In this document: in pieces, positions 33,516 to 41,524 of the stretch
How the letters are laid out: each line of letters starts with the position of its first letter
How positions within the stretch are numbered: the first letter of the stretch is position 1
NCBI GenBank assembly: GCA_001919715.1
Contig: MNIJ01000179.1
Coordinates: forward strand, 1-41,524
Direction of reading: 5' to 3'
Length of the DNA: 41,524 bases
Source: Acidobacteria bacterium 13_1_20CM_58_21
Lineage (GTDB): Bacteria > Acidobacteriota > Terriglobia > Acidiferrales > UBA7541
The notes under the pieces: model-generated
Database searches by the model: none
Told to the model about the DNA's origin: nothing
What the model saw: the letters and a program-made list of their open reading frames with translations, nothing else
Position numbers and translations under genes: made by a program

Positions 33516-35330
33516 ATGAAGATCTCTGAATCCTCAGCAAGACGCGGAATGGTGCGTTTCCGCGGGAAGGAATTGCTGCGCACCGCAGCAGGCTGGATGC
33601 TGATCGCACAGCTTGCGGGAGTGTCTGGTGCGCGGGCTGCGGCCGATAAGTCCACGCCGACACCAAGTCCGGCAAGTACGGCGGGCGATCCCGTCCTGAA
33701 AGCAATGCAAAACGAGATCACCCGAGCGACTGCCGAGCTTGGCAAAGCTGAACAGCCGCCTTACTACTTGAGTTATACGGTGTACGACCAAGATTTTGTC
33801 GTTCTGGTGGGCGCATACGGCAGTCTGCTGACCGACACCGTTGCCCAAAGGCGCTTCGCGGACGTGAACATGCGAGTGGGCTTACCGGAACTGGACAACA
33901 CGCACGGACAGAGCCGACCGAGCGGAGTGAATTCCGGCAGCCTGCCGCTCGGAAACGACCAGGACGCCATCGCGCGCGTCTTGTGGGAGCTGACGGATCG
34001 CGAATACAAGCGCGCCGTGCCATCGTTGCTGAACGTGCGCACCAACACGGCGGTTCGCGCTGAGGAGGAAGATAAATCACCGGATTTCTCCAAGGAGAAG
34101 CCGCAGACGCACATCGGTGAGGTGCAGCCGGCTGCGCCATTCGACCGCCCGGCATGGGAAGGCGAAATCAAAAGACTTTCCGGGGTGTTCCGGAAATACC
34201 CGGAAGTGTACTTCGCGACGGTCATGATGCAGCTCCAGCGCTCGAACGCGCGGATGGTTTCGAGCGAGGGAAGCGCGATCGTGGCGCCCAGTACCTCTGC
34301 TCGATTGATCATGGAAGCGCAGACGCGCGCCGAGGACGGCATGGACTTGTTACGGGTTGAAACTTTCCAGGCACCGGCAGCGAGTGGTTTGCCGAGCGAA
34401 ACGGAACTGATCGGCAAGATCGAGAAAATGGCGGCGGATTTGAGCGCGCTGCGCAAGGCACCGGTGGCAGAGCCATATGATGGACCGGCGGTATTGAGTG
34501 GACGCGCCGCGGCGGTCTTTTTCCATGAAGTGCTGGGCCACCGATTAGAAGGCCACCGACAGCGCGATGAAGAAGAAGGACAGACATTCACGAAGAAGAT
34601 CGGGCAGGAAGTGCTGCCAAAATTCCTGAGCGTGATCGACGACCCGACGGTACACGAGATGGCCGGGGTGAAGCTGGCCGGCACCTATGACTTTGACAAT
34701 GAGGGCGAACCGTCGCAGCGCGTGGAGGTGATCAAGGACGGAGTGCTAAAGAACTTTCTGATGTCGCGGATGCCGGTCAAGAATTTTGACCAATCCAATG
34801 GACATGGGCGAAACCAGCCTGGACGGATGCCAACGGGACGCCAAGGGAACCTGATCGTGACATCAACGCAAACCGTTCCCGAGTCGGAAATGCGACAACA
34901 TCTGATTGATGAAGCGAAGAAGCAGGGGAAACCCTACGGCTTGTACTTCGACGATATTCAGGGTGGGTTTACGCTGACGACGCGGGCGCTACCGCAGGCC
35001 TTCCAGGTGCTGCCGGTACTTGTTTACAAGGTGTACGCCGACGGACGTCCAGATGAATTGGTGCGCGGCGTGGACATCGTGGGTACGCCGCTGGCGGCGC
35101 TGACGCGGATCTTGACAACCGGAGATCAGCCGCGCGTATTCAACGGCGTATGTGGCGCGGAGAGCGGGCAGGTGCCGGTCGCGGCCGTGGCTCCGTCGAT
35201 GCTCTTCTCCGAGATGGAGGTGCAGAAGCGCGCGCATGAACATGAGCGCCCGCCATTACTCGCGCCACCGGGATTTGAAGATGCTGGTGTTGCCAAAGAT
35301 GCGCAAGCGATGCCGGGGGTGAAACCATGA
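33516..35330 (+). CDS. Exported TldD-like metalloprotease
   Basis: A protein of 604 residues. An N-terminal basic and hydrophobic segment (LLRTAAGWMLIAQLAGVSGARA, about 20-42) is a signal peptide or anchor. The C-terminal half is TldD/PmbA-like: AAAVFFHEVLGHRLEGHRQR gives the zinc motif HExxxH (His337, Glu338, His342), followed by LPKFLSVIDDPTV, GTYDFDNEGEPSQRVEVIKD and a substrate-binding SNGHGRNQPGR loop. The front half (about 50-280) is larger than in TldD. Canonical TldD is cytosolic and works with TldE on small peptides; the signal sequence here implies action outside the cytoplasm. It overlaps the next gene by four bases (ATGA), a strong sign of paired production. Start ATG 33516 has GGGAG 10 bases upstream. 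Confidence 0.85.
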   Translation: MKISESSARRGMVRFRGKELLRTAAGWMLIAQLAGVSGARAAADKSTPTPSPASTAGDPVLKAMQNEITRATAELGKAEQPPYYLSYTVYDQDFVVLVGAYGSLLTDTVAQRRFADVNMRVGLPELDNTHGQSRPSGVNSGSLPLGNDQDAIARVLWELTDREYKRAVPSLLNVRTNTAVRAEEEDKSPDFSKEKPQTHIGEVQPAAPFDRPAWEGEIKRLSGVFRKYPEVYFATVMMQLQRSNARMVSSEGSAIVAPSTSARLIMEAQTRAEDGMDLLRVETFQAPAASGLPSETELIGKIEKMAADLSALRKAPVAEPYDGPAVLSGRAAAVFFHEVLGHRLEGHRQRDEEEGQTFTKKIGQEVLPKFLSVIDDPTVHEMAGVKLAGTYDFDNEGEPSQRVEVIKDGVLKNFLMSRMPVKNFDQSNGHGRNQPGRMPTGRQGNLIVTSTQTVPESEMRQHLIDEAKKQGKPYGLYFDDIQGGFTLTTRALPQAFQVLPVLVYKVYADGRPDELVRGVDIVGTPLAALTRILTTGDQPRVFNGVCGAESGQVPVAAVAPSMLFSEMEVQKRAHEHERPPLLAPPGFEDAGVAKDAQAMPGVKP

Positions 35331-37045
35331 AGGGTCTTCATCTGCCGACGGCTTTGGGTACTTACCAACGATTGACGGGAATTGCCATTGCGGCTTCGCT
35401 GGCGCTGGGCGCCACGCCAAGCCGGGCAACGTCAACGGGATCGCCACCGTCCCCGGACGCGGCCATGGTCGCGGCACATGCGGCGGCGAAAGGCGATGGG
35501 TTGCTCGAAGCGCTGTTGACGGAATTAGACCGGTCCAAGACGCAGCTCAAAATGGATCAGGTGCAGACGCCGTACTACATCGAGTACCGCGTGAACGAAC
35601 TCGAGGATATTGGAGCCGAGGCGGCTTTCGGAGCCTTGCGCGAAAACCAGCACATGCACGTTCGGGTCCTGCGAGTGGTAGTGCGCATCGGCGATTACAA
35701 GCAAGACAGTTATTTCGGCAGGGGCCAGGGCGAGTCCAGCATCTTGCCGCTGGACAACGATCCGATCGCCTTGCGCCACCAGATCTGGCTGGCAACGGAT
35801 GACGCTTATAAGGCCGCGGGCCAGGCACTGGCCGAGAAACAGGCGGCGATGAAGCAATTCAGCGCTGACCCGAATCCCGTGGACGACTTCGCGAAGGCGC
35901 CGCAAATGATTGCCATAGAGCCGACGGCGTCCCTGAAAATCGACGAAGCGGCGTGGAAGAGAACTCTAGAGGAAGTGACAAGTTTGTACAAGGAGTATCC
36001 CGACGTGCAGTCGGTGACCGCGTCGGCGAGATTTTCGGCGATCAACGAGTATTTGGTGAATTCGGAAGGTACCGTCACGCGGAGCGGAAAGACGACATAC
36101 AACGTGCAATTGAGCAGTTCGGCGCAGGCGGCCGACGGAATGCGGCTGAGTCGGAGCCCGGCGTTCATGGTGGCACGGCCGGAAGAATTGCCGACGCGCG
36201 ACGCGCTGTTGGGCGAGGCCAAGAAGATGCTGGAAACGGTGGTGGCCTTGCGGCAAGCGCCAATCGTTGAGGAAGAGTACCGCGGGCCAGTTTTGTTCGC
36301 AGCTGATGCGGGGAACGACATCGTAGCCTCTTTGATCGGCCAGAACGTGCTGGGGCTAAAGCCTCCACTTGGGAAACCAAATCGGACCACCGGGGCATTC
36401 GCGACGAGTTACAAGACGCGCGTGCTGCCGAATTTTCTGTCGGTTGTGGACGATCCGACGCTAAAGGATTTTCAGGGAAAAAGCCTGGTGGGGAGTTATG
36501 CGGTGGACAGCGAAGGCGTGAAAGCGCAAGCCGTCGATACGATCGAGAACGGGATGCTGACGAATTATCTGCTGGGCCGCCAACCCATTCGTGACTTCTC
36601 TACCTCGAATGGACACGGACGGGCCGCGCCGGGATCTTTTCCCGGGCCCAGCCTTGGTGTGCTGCTGGTGAAGAGTTCCGAGGCGAAATCGCCCGGCGAG
36701 TTGAAGAAAAGAGTCATCCAGATGGTCGCGGATCAGGGCAAGGCTTATGGCTATCGTGTAGAGACGCTTGGCCCGGCCAATTCGCCGCGGCTGCTGTATC
36801 GCGTGTATGCGAACGACGGGCATGAAGAATTGGTGCGAGGCGCGGTTTTCAGCGAACTGGATATTCGCGCGCTGCGAAGCGATTTGATCGCCGTGGGCAA
36901 TGATCCGCTGGTGAGCAACCGGGTCGGCGGTGCGCCAACGACGATCATCAGCCCATCGCTGCTCTTCGACGAGCTGGAAGTAAAGCGAGCGGATACCAGC
37001 AAGGACAAGTTGCCGGATTATCCGGCGCCGCCACTGAAGAAGTGA
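35327..37045 (+). CDS. Exported TldE-like non-catalytic partner
   Basis: A protein of 572 residues, overlapping the TldD-like gene by 4 bases. The N-terminus (MKGLHLP...LTGIAIAASLALGATPSRA) is a signal peptide. The fold matches the upstream protein: LPNFLSVVDDPTLKDFQGKS, GSYAVDSEGVKAQAVDTIEN, and STSNGHGRAAPGSFPGPSLG. At the place of HExxxH it reads FAADAGNDIVASL (near residue 325), so zinc ligands are lost. That is the relation of TldE (PmbA) to TldD, where the inactive subunit shapes the chamber. The likely product is a periplasmic heterodimeric peptidase. Substrate unknown. Confidence 0.83.
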   Translation: MKGLHLPTALGTYQRLTGIAIAASLALGATPSRATSTGSPPSPDAAMVAAHAAAKGDGLLEALLTELDRSKTQLKMDQVQTPYYIEYRVNELEDIGAEAAFGALRENQHMHVRVLRVVVRIGDYKQDSYFGRGQGESSILPLDNDPIALRHQIWLATDDAYKAAGQALAEKQAAMKQFSADPNPVDDFAKAPQMIAIEPTASLKIDEAAWKRTLEEVTSLYKEYPDVQSVTASARFSAINEYLVNSEGTVTRSGKTTYNVQLSSSAQAADGMRLSRSPAFMVARPEELPTRDALLGEAKKMLETVVALRQAPIVEEEYRGPVLFAADAGNDIVASLIGQNVLGLKPPLGKPNRTTGAFATSYKTRVLPNFLSVVDDPTLKDFQGKSLVGSYAVDSEGVKAQAVDTIENGMLTNYLLGRQPIRDFSTSNGHGRAAPGSFPGPSLGVLLVKSSEAKSPGELKKRVIQMVADQGKAYGYRVETLGPANSPRLLYRVYANDGHEELVRGAVFSELDIRALRSDLIAVGNDPLVSNRVGGAPTTIISPSLLFDELEVKRADTSKDKLPDYPAPPLKK

Positions 37046-37094
37046 GCAGTGTTCAATTTGCTCAGTTTTCAATTCTTGGTTCTTACTAAAGCGA

Positions 37095-37112
37095 GGCGGA
37101 CTTCAGTCCGCC
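37095..37112. repeat. GC-rich 7-bp hairpin after the TldE-like gene
   Basis: GGCGGAC and GTCCGCC enclose a TTCA loop, 50 bases past the stop codon. It may act as a terminator or belong to a REP-like family; there is no U-tract. Confidence 0.5.
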
Positions 37113-37202
37113 CCGGGACCGACGGGAGTCTGCCCCTCGAGGAAGAGTAATTCCACAGAGGAATCGTTGACGGTTCGGAGCTGAAATTCGAGACTCAGTG
37201 CC

Positions 37203-37922
37203 ATGACATTGCGCGAAAGACTGGAATGGCTGGGCCGGATAACCCTGCTAGTGTTCATTCTGGCGTCGGCGGCGTTTCTGAGTGCGATCACGGCGATGCG
37301 TATCGCGATTCACGGGCGCGAAGTAACCATGCCCAATCTTGTGGGCAAAAATGTTTCCGAGGCCAGTCAGATGCTGCAGTCGCGCGGGCTGGTGCTGCGC
37401 GTGGCTGACCGCATCTACAGCGACCAGCCAATTAACGTGGTGGTGCGGCAAACGCCGACCTCGGGTTTGCTGATGAAAGTGTCGCAGCAAGCGCACGTGG
37501 TGCTGAGCCTGGGGCAGCGGCAATTGCAGATTCCGCTTCTGGAAGGCAATTCGCTGCGCGCTTCGCGAATCGAACTTCTACGGACGGGGTTGCAGGTTGG
37601 CGAAGTCTCCGCCGTCACCATGCCGGACCAGGCGGTGGATGCCGTGCTGATTCAGAATCCGAAGCCCGGCGCGGGAGCGGCGACGCCGCGAGTGGACGTG
37701 CTGGTTTCCCAAGGGGCGCGTGAACAGGCTTATGTGATGCCACACCTGACCGGGCTGAGAGAGGCGGACGCGCAACACCGGCTCGACGTGGCGCGGATGC
37801 GCCGTAAGGTAAATTATGTGACGGCGCCACAATGGCCGCACGGCGCGGTGATTGACCAATCACCGATGAGCGGCTCGCGGATTGCAGCTTCCTCCACAAT
37901 CGAGCTTACCGTCGCAAATTAA
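37203..37922 (+). CDS. Membrane-anchored triple-PASTA protein
   Basis: A protein of 239 residues. A single membrane helix (about 12-33) leaves a short cytosolic N-terminus. Three PASTA domains follow: EVTMPNLVGKNVSEASQML (about 40-105), LQIPLLEGNSLRASRIELL (about 107-172) and AYVMPHLTGLREADAQHRL (about 174-239). PASTA domains bind peptidoglycan fragments or mediate contacts in the periplasm. There is no kinase or transpeptidase domain. It follows fmt and the TldD/TldE-like pair; I recall PASTA genes near def/fmt in this phylum. Its start is ATG 37203 without a strong ribosome binding site. Confidence 0.9.
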   Translation: MTLRERLEWLGRITLLVFILASAAFLSAITAMRIAIHGREVTMPNLVGKNVSEASQMLQSRGLVLRVADRIYSDQPINVVVRQTPTSGLLMKVSQQAHVVLSLGQRQLQIPLLEGNSLRASRIELLRTGLQVGEVSAVTMPDQAVDAVLIQNPKPGAGAATPRVDVLVSQGAREQAYVMPHLTGLREADAQHRLDVARMRRKVNYVTAPQWPHGAVIDQSPMSGSRIAASSTIELTVAN

Positions 37923-37984
37923 AAATCTAAATCGGATCGCCCGCCGGCGCTGATACTACCGCCCTGCTCTCCTGAGTGCCTTCT

Positions 37985-38175
37985 TCAGCCCTTCTGAGCG
38001 AGGCGGCGGACTGCGAGCACGGGAAGAACCAAAGTGAGGGCGACCAGAACGGCGACCTGAGTGATCGCTCTGCCTGGCTCGGCACGCCGAAGAACAGGCC
38101 GATGGCGCAGTAGGGCAGCGCGGCCAGGATGCCGACTGCAGCCGCAGCCAAGACCCGGGCGCGCTCAGATTTAAA
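37985..38175 (-). pseudogene. Remnant of a two-helix membrane protein, frame-broken
   Basis: The minus frame from about 38175 reads SERARVLAAAAVGILAALPY and then CAIGLFFGV, a membrane helix. It then shifts: the neighbouring frame gives GRAITQVAVLVALTLVLPVL followed by AVRRLAQKG and a stop at 37985. The two helices belong together only if the frame changes near 38085. There is no start with a ribosome binding site. Likely the end of a decayed inner-membrane protein; the family cannot be named. Confidence 0.5.
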
Positions 38176-38218
38176 TGGCCAAGAGGCAGCGCGGCGAACA
38201 TCGTGGCCAGGACACAAA

Positions 38219-38308
38219 TATGGGACCAGGGTGATGGACCGCATCGCCAAGGAGACCGGCGGGGCACACATCGACACGGAAGCAACCGATCCGCAAACGT
38301 ATTTTCAG
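38219..38308 (+). pseudogene. Fragment of a VWFA-related secreted protein
   Basis: About 30 residues read YGTRVMDRIAKETGGAHIDT and then EATDPQTYFQ. This is the end of a von Willebrand A-type domain as found in the large VWFA-related family of Acidobacteriota, where 'RIAxETGG' and a following '(x)YxQI' are conserved. The expected continuation is lost directly after YFQ. It has no start of its own. Confidence 0.55.
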
Positions 38309-38544
38309 CACTCAGCCAACCTTCCGAAGACGCGCGGGCGAAGGCAACCCTTGGTGCGACTTGGCGGCATCAGAAAGAAGGGGTAATCTGGCGGGAACTG
38401 GCCGAAAGGGCAAAGTAGTTGTTCGGCTTGGCCTTTCGTTCAGGCTATACTTGAGAGTCCGCAGCCGAGGGGGAGCCCGCAGGAACATCCCGGGCTCTGA
38501 TGGACGGGTGGCGCGGAACCCCAGATTCGAGAGAGAGGTGAAGG

Positions 38545-39978
38545 TTGCGCCGTACTTCATTGCTGGCGACCGCAAGATGGTCGACATTCCTGCCGACCAC
38601 AATGCGGTGGACTCTATTCGTGATGATCGGACTGCTTCTGCTGAGCGCCACGCGGTCGGATGCACAAGTGTTTCGCAAGAAGAAAAAGGTCAATAAGTCG
38701 ACCAGCGCGGAGAATACCGCCGAGCCCGACAAGATTCTGTATGACAAGGCGATAGATGATGTCAAGCACGGACGGCATGAGGTCGGCCGGCTGAACCTGC
38801 AAACGCTCATCAACACCTATCCGGACAGCGACTATCTTGCCAAAGCCAAGCTGGCCATCGCCGATTCGTTTTACAAGGAGGGCGGGACGGCGAATCTGAC
38901 GCAGGCTGTCCAGGCCTACAAGGATTTCGACATTTTTTTTCCCATGTTGCCTGAGGCGGCGTACGCACAGTTGCAGGTGGCCATGACGCACTACAAGCAG
39001 ATGGAGAAACCAGACCGCGACCGTACGCACGCCCGCGCGGCTGAAGAAGAATTCCAAACGTTCCTGTCAAAATATCCGTCTGATCCGCTGGCACCGAAGG
39101 CGGAGCAGCGTCTGCGCGAAGTGCAGGAACTACTGGCGGAAGGCGACTTCCGCATTGGTTACTACTACTACGTGAAGGAAGACAAGAAAGCCGCAGAATC
39201 CAGACTGAGAGCGATCGTAAACCGCTACCCCCTTTACAGCAAGTCCGACCGCGCGCTGTGGATGCTTGGGAATATCTGGGAATCCACCGAGAAGAAAGAG
39301 ATTGCCGCTCCCTATTATGCGCGAATCGTCCGCAATTATCCGCTATCGGCTTTGGTTCCCGATGCGAAGAGCCGACTAAAGGCACTTGGAGCACCGGTGC
39401 CACAGGCCGATCCCCAGGCCGTCGCCTGGATGACTGCAGAACAGAATGCCCCCCGGCAGCGTGAACTGTTCATCAAGAAGCCGCTGGCTCTGATTCATAC
39501 CGGCCCGGCGCAGGAGTTGCGGGCGGCGGCCACAAACGGAAAGCCGACGATGACGCCGGAGGCGGAGAGCGAAGCGGGAATTGATGTTTTGGCGGGCGGG
39601 GGTCAGCCGCGAATCGGCGGCGGTGGCCTCGGCACAGGAATCGTCGCGACCGTGAGGCCAGGCGGCAGCGTGACAACTGACGGGGCGGAGAGTGTGGCTC
39701 CGACGACAGCGGGAAGCGAGGCAATTCCCACGACGCAACCAGACCCGAACGCGCCGGCGGCGACAGAGACTTCCGAGGGTGGTACCACTGCAGCAGGAAC
39801 TGCCGATACCGCTCCCAAGACCGACGCAACGCCGCCTGCTGCGGCTCAGGCTTCCGATGCCCTCAAGACGGACGGCTCGACGGAGCACGACGGAACCCAA
39901 AATGGAACCAAGGGGAGCGGCAAGAAAGAATCGAGCAGCAAGAAAAAGAAGGGACTGAGAAGAATCGTCCCCTGGTGA
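38545..39978 (+). CDS. bamD: BamD-like outer-membrane assembly protein with long disordered tail
   Basis: About 477 residues. The signal sequence (MRWTLFVMIGLLLLSATRSDAQ) has no lipobox Cys, unlike E. coli BamD, which is a lipoprotein. Residues about 55-285 are TPR-like repeats of the BamD type: ILYDKAIDDVKHGRHEVGRL, INTYPDSDYLAKAKLAIADS, and FLSKYPSDPLAPKAEQRLRE. BamD is part of the beta-barrel insertion machine (BAM). From about 285 the chain is Pro/Thr/Ala/Gly-rich, and it closes with a Lys-rich patch (KKKKGLRR). TTG 38545 has GAGAGG 6 bases upstream; ATG 38602 is an alternative that trims the n-region. Confidence 0.82.
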   Translation: MRRTSLLATARWSTFLPTTMRWTLFVMIGLLLLSATRSDAQVFRKKKKVNKSTSAENTAEPDKILYDKAIDDVKHGRHEVGRLNLQTLINTYPDSDYLAKAKLAIADSFYKEGGTANLTQAVQAYKDFDIFFPMLPEAAYAQLQVAMTHYKQMEKPDRDRTHARAAEEEFQTFLSKYPSDPLAPKAEQRLREVQELLAEGDFRIGYYYYVKEDKKAAESRLRAIVNRYPLYSKSDRALWMLGNIWESTEKKEIAAPYYARIVRNYPLSALVPDAKSRLKALGAPVPQADPQAVAWMTAEQNAPRQRELFIKKPLALIHTGPAQELRAAATNGKPTMTPEAESEAGIDVLAGGGQPRIGGGGLGTGIVATVRPGGSVTTDGAESVAPTTAGSEAIPTTQPDPNAPAATETSEGGTTAAGTADTAPKTDATPPAAAQASDALKTDGSTEHDGTQNGTKGSGKKESSSKKKKGLRRIVPW

Positions 39979-40227
39979 GATCTGGCCGTAGGGCGAAGAC
40001 CAGGAGAAAGACCGCGAGGTGCAAGCTGACAGGTCCGCACCCTGTGCGCTTTTTGGCTCCCCTGGGGTGGCTGGGACCAGAATGCTAGTATTCACTTCCG
40101 ACACACGCCTGCCCTGTTGAGATTGACGCGTACTTCAACGGGTGCTCCAATACTCGAGAGTAGGTCATTCGGCATTGGTCGCGCGCTGAGTGTGGCACGT
40201 GGGTAGAGTATCGTCGGAGGACGTTCG

Positions 40228-41524
40228 GTGGCCAAAATTCTGGTTGCGGACGACAACAGCAACATCCAGAAGATGGTGGGGCTGGCCCTGAGAGATCAGG
40301 GCATCGAAGTCGTTGCCGTTGGCAACGGTGAGGCGGCGGTACGTAAGATTTCAGATATTCGCCCGGACCTGGTTCTCGCTGACGTATTCATGCCAGTTCG
40401 CAACGGGTATGAAGTTTGCCAGTACGTAAAGTCCGATCCCTCGTTAGCACATATCCCGGTCATCCTGCTGGTGGGCGCATTTGATCCGCTCGATGAGCAA
40501 GAAGCCCAACGAGTTGGAGCGGACGGCGTGTTGAAGAAGCCGTTTGTTCCGCCGGATCCCCTGATCTCGATGGTTAAGTCCGCTTTGCAACGCGCAGCGG
40601 CGCTTCACGGAAACACCAGCGCCGCTAAAGCGCCGGAAGCGGTAGTCATGAAAGCCTCGGACCTCCTAACGCCGAGCGGTGCGGCCGGGCCAGCGATCGG
40701 CAGTACGCCTGTCGAGACGAATGCACCCCACGCGGCGATTGCGTCTTCGAATGAAGAAAGTTTTGTGGATGAAGTGCCGGTGCACCTTGAGCCTGTGCGA
40801 ATTGATAGCGGTTCGCAGATGGTGGCTTTCGGCAGCCTCCTGGAAACATCTGCGGATGAGCGGGAGGAAGATATCGGCTTTCTGCCGCCGGCGCATCCGG
40901 AATTGGCGACGGAGCGCGATTGGCGCGATCCGGATTTGGAGGAAATGGACGAGCAAGCGGAAGAAGAAAAACCGGATGCGCCATGGCGGCGCGAGGAAGC
41001 TGATAGCTACATCGATGTCGGATCGACGAGCGTGGCGAAGGATTGGCGCGCCGGTAGTTTCGAGCAGATCCTGGCAAGGAAGGCTAAGGGAGAGTCGTGG
41101 GAACCGACAGACGAACAACCGGAACTCGTTGAGGCCCCGCCCGCGGCGAGCAACCTTATGACGGAAACCCCCGTCCCGGCCAGCCTCCCGGAGGCAAGCG
41201 AGCTCACCGGAGCGATTTCGACTACGCCATTTGCGGCCGACGCGTGGGCCACTGCGGCTTCGCCAGTTTCGCAGGAAAACAGTTCCACGGAGACTGTCAC
41301 GGCGGTGGAAGAAGTGAAAGAACGCGAGCAATCTTCCGCGGAACCGGTGGTTGCCACTGCGACTGAAGTGCAGCCAGTCGAACCGGAGACAAAAACAGCC
41401 AAGGAGTCTTGGTTTTCTGTTCCATCAAACCCCTGGAGCGCCGAGATGGAAAAGGCGAACCGCCTTGCTTCGGCGTGGGATGCGGCGGTTCCAGTGGCTG
41501 CTCCTCCGGCTTCGAGCAACGGAG
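40228..41524 (+). CDS. Response regulator with long acidic/Pro-Ala tail (3' end outside window)
   Basis: GTG 40228 follows GGAGG by 7 bases. 432 residues are visible and the frame is open at the edge. Residues 1-125 are a receiver domain with Asp8/Asp9, phospho-acceptor Asp52 (LVLADVFMP) and Lys103/104 (GVLKKPF). The switch Thr/Ser after beta-4 is Val82 in PVILLVGAFDP, a variant shared, as I recall, by a group of Acidobacteriota and Myxococcota regulators. From about 130 on the chain is Glu/Asp/Ala/Pro-rich with no domain I recognise. There is no DNA-binding domain in view, so it may act by protein contact. No sensor kinase gene is in the window. Confidence 0.85.
   Translation, partial: MAKILVADDNSNIQKMVGLALRDQGIEVVAVGNGEAAVRKISDIRPDLVLADVFMPVRNGYEVCQYVKSDPSLAHIPVILLVGAFDPLDEQEAQRVGADGVLKKPFVPPDPLISMVKSALQRAAALHGNTSAAKAPEAVVMKASDLLTPSGAAGPAIGSTPVETNAPHAAIASSNEESFVDEVPVHLEPVRIDSGSQMVAFGSLLETSADEREEDIGFLPPAHPELATERDWRDPDLEEMDEQAEEEKPDAPWRREEADSYIDVGSTSVAKDWRAGSFEQILARKAKGESWEPTDEQPELVEAPPAASNLMTETPVPASLPEASELTGAISTTPFAADAWATAASPVSQENSSTETVTAVEEVKEREQSSAEPVVATATEVQPVEPETKTAKESWFSVPSNPWSAEMEKANRLASAWDAAVPVAAPPASSNG

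Overview
The window looks like a chromosomal segment of an Acidobacteriota member, probably Terriglobia-like. This rests on gene content: two giant Oar-type TonB-dependent receptors with an N-terminal carboxypeptidase-regulatory-like domain, two complete orphan MacB/FtsX-type permeases (the ADOP type expanded in this phylum) plus fragments of a third, a seven-bladed 'GSPF' propeller protein, and a def-fmt-PASTA neighbourhood. The placement comes from reading the translations, not from a database search.

Layout. 1-5.9 kb (minus strand): a CsxA-like GH2 exo-beta-glucosaminidase that runs off the left edge, then an Oar-like receptor whose reading frame is broken near its C-terminus. 5.9-10.4 kb is a gene-poor, mosaic region. 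It holds palindromes, a secreted beta-propeller, an intact tRNA-Leu(CAA), a 45-residue zinc-ribbon microprotein, a DUF5678-like small protein coupled to a retropepsin-like protein split by a -1 frameshift, and an inverted 5'-half copy of tRNA-Leu that keeps its own promoter. 10.4-13.8 kb: a second, intact Oar-like receptor.

14.1-19.9 kb is a probable polyphosphate-linked locus. A CHAD protein with a degenerate Ppx-like HD tail faces a tight minus-strand operon of two thymidylate-kinase-like proteins, a Ppx/GppA phosphatase and a SixA-like histidine phosphatase. 20.0-22.9 kb: an Mla-type lipid transport operon (permease, ATPase, MCE protein). 23.0-30.3 kb: ADOP permease fragments, a complete ADOP permease, an exported metallophosphoesterase and a second complete ADOP permease.

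30.6-37.9 kb (plus strand): chorismate synthase, peptide deformylase, Met-tRNA formyltransferase, an exported TldD/TldE-like pair and a membrane-anchored triple-PASTA protein. 37.9-38.5 kb is a graveyard of two gene fragments. 38.5-41.5 kb: a BamD-like outer-membrane assembly protein and a response regulator with a very long tail that runs off the right edge.

The most unusual items are: (i) the TMK-like pair, in which one member has Arg for the Walker A Lys, inside a Ppx/SixA/CHAD locus; (ii) a candidate programmed -1 frameshift (A AAG GGG plus a hairpin) in the retropepsin gene; (iii) the TldD/TldE pair carrying signal peptides; and (iv) the tRNA-Leu half-gene with a preserved promoter.
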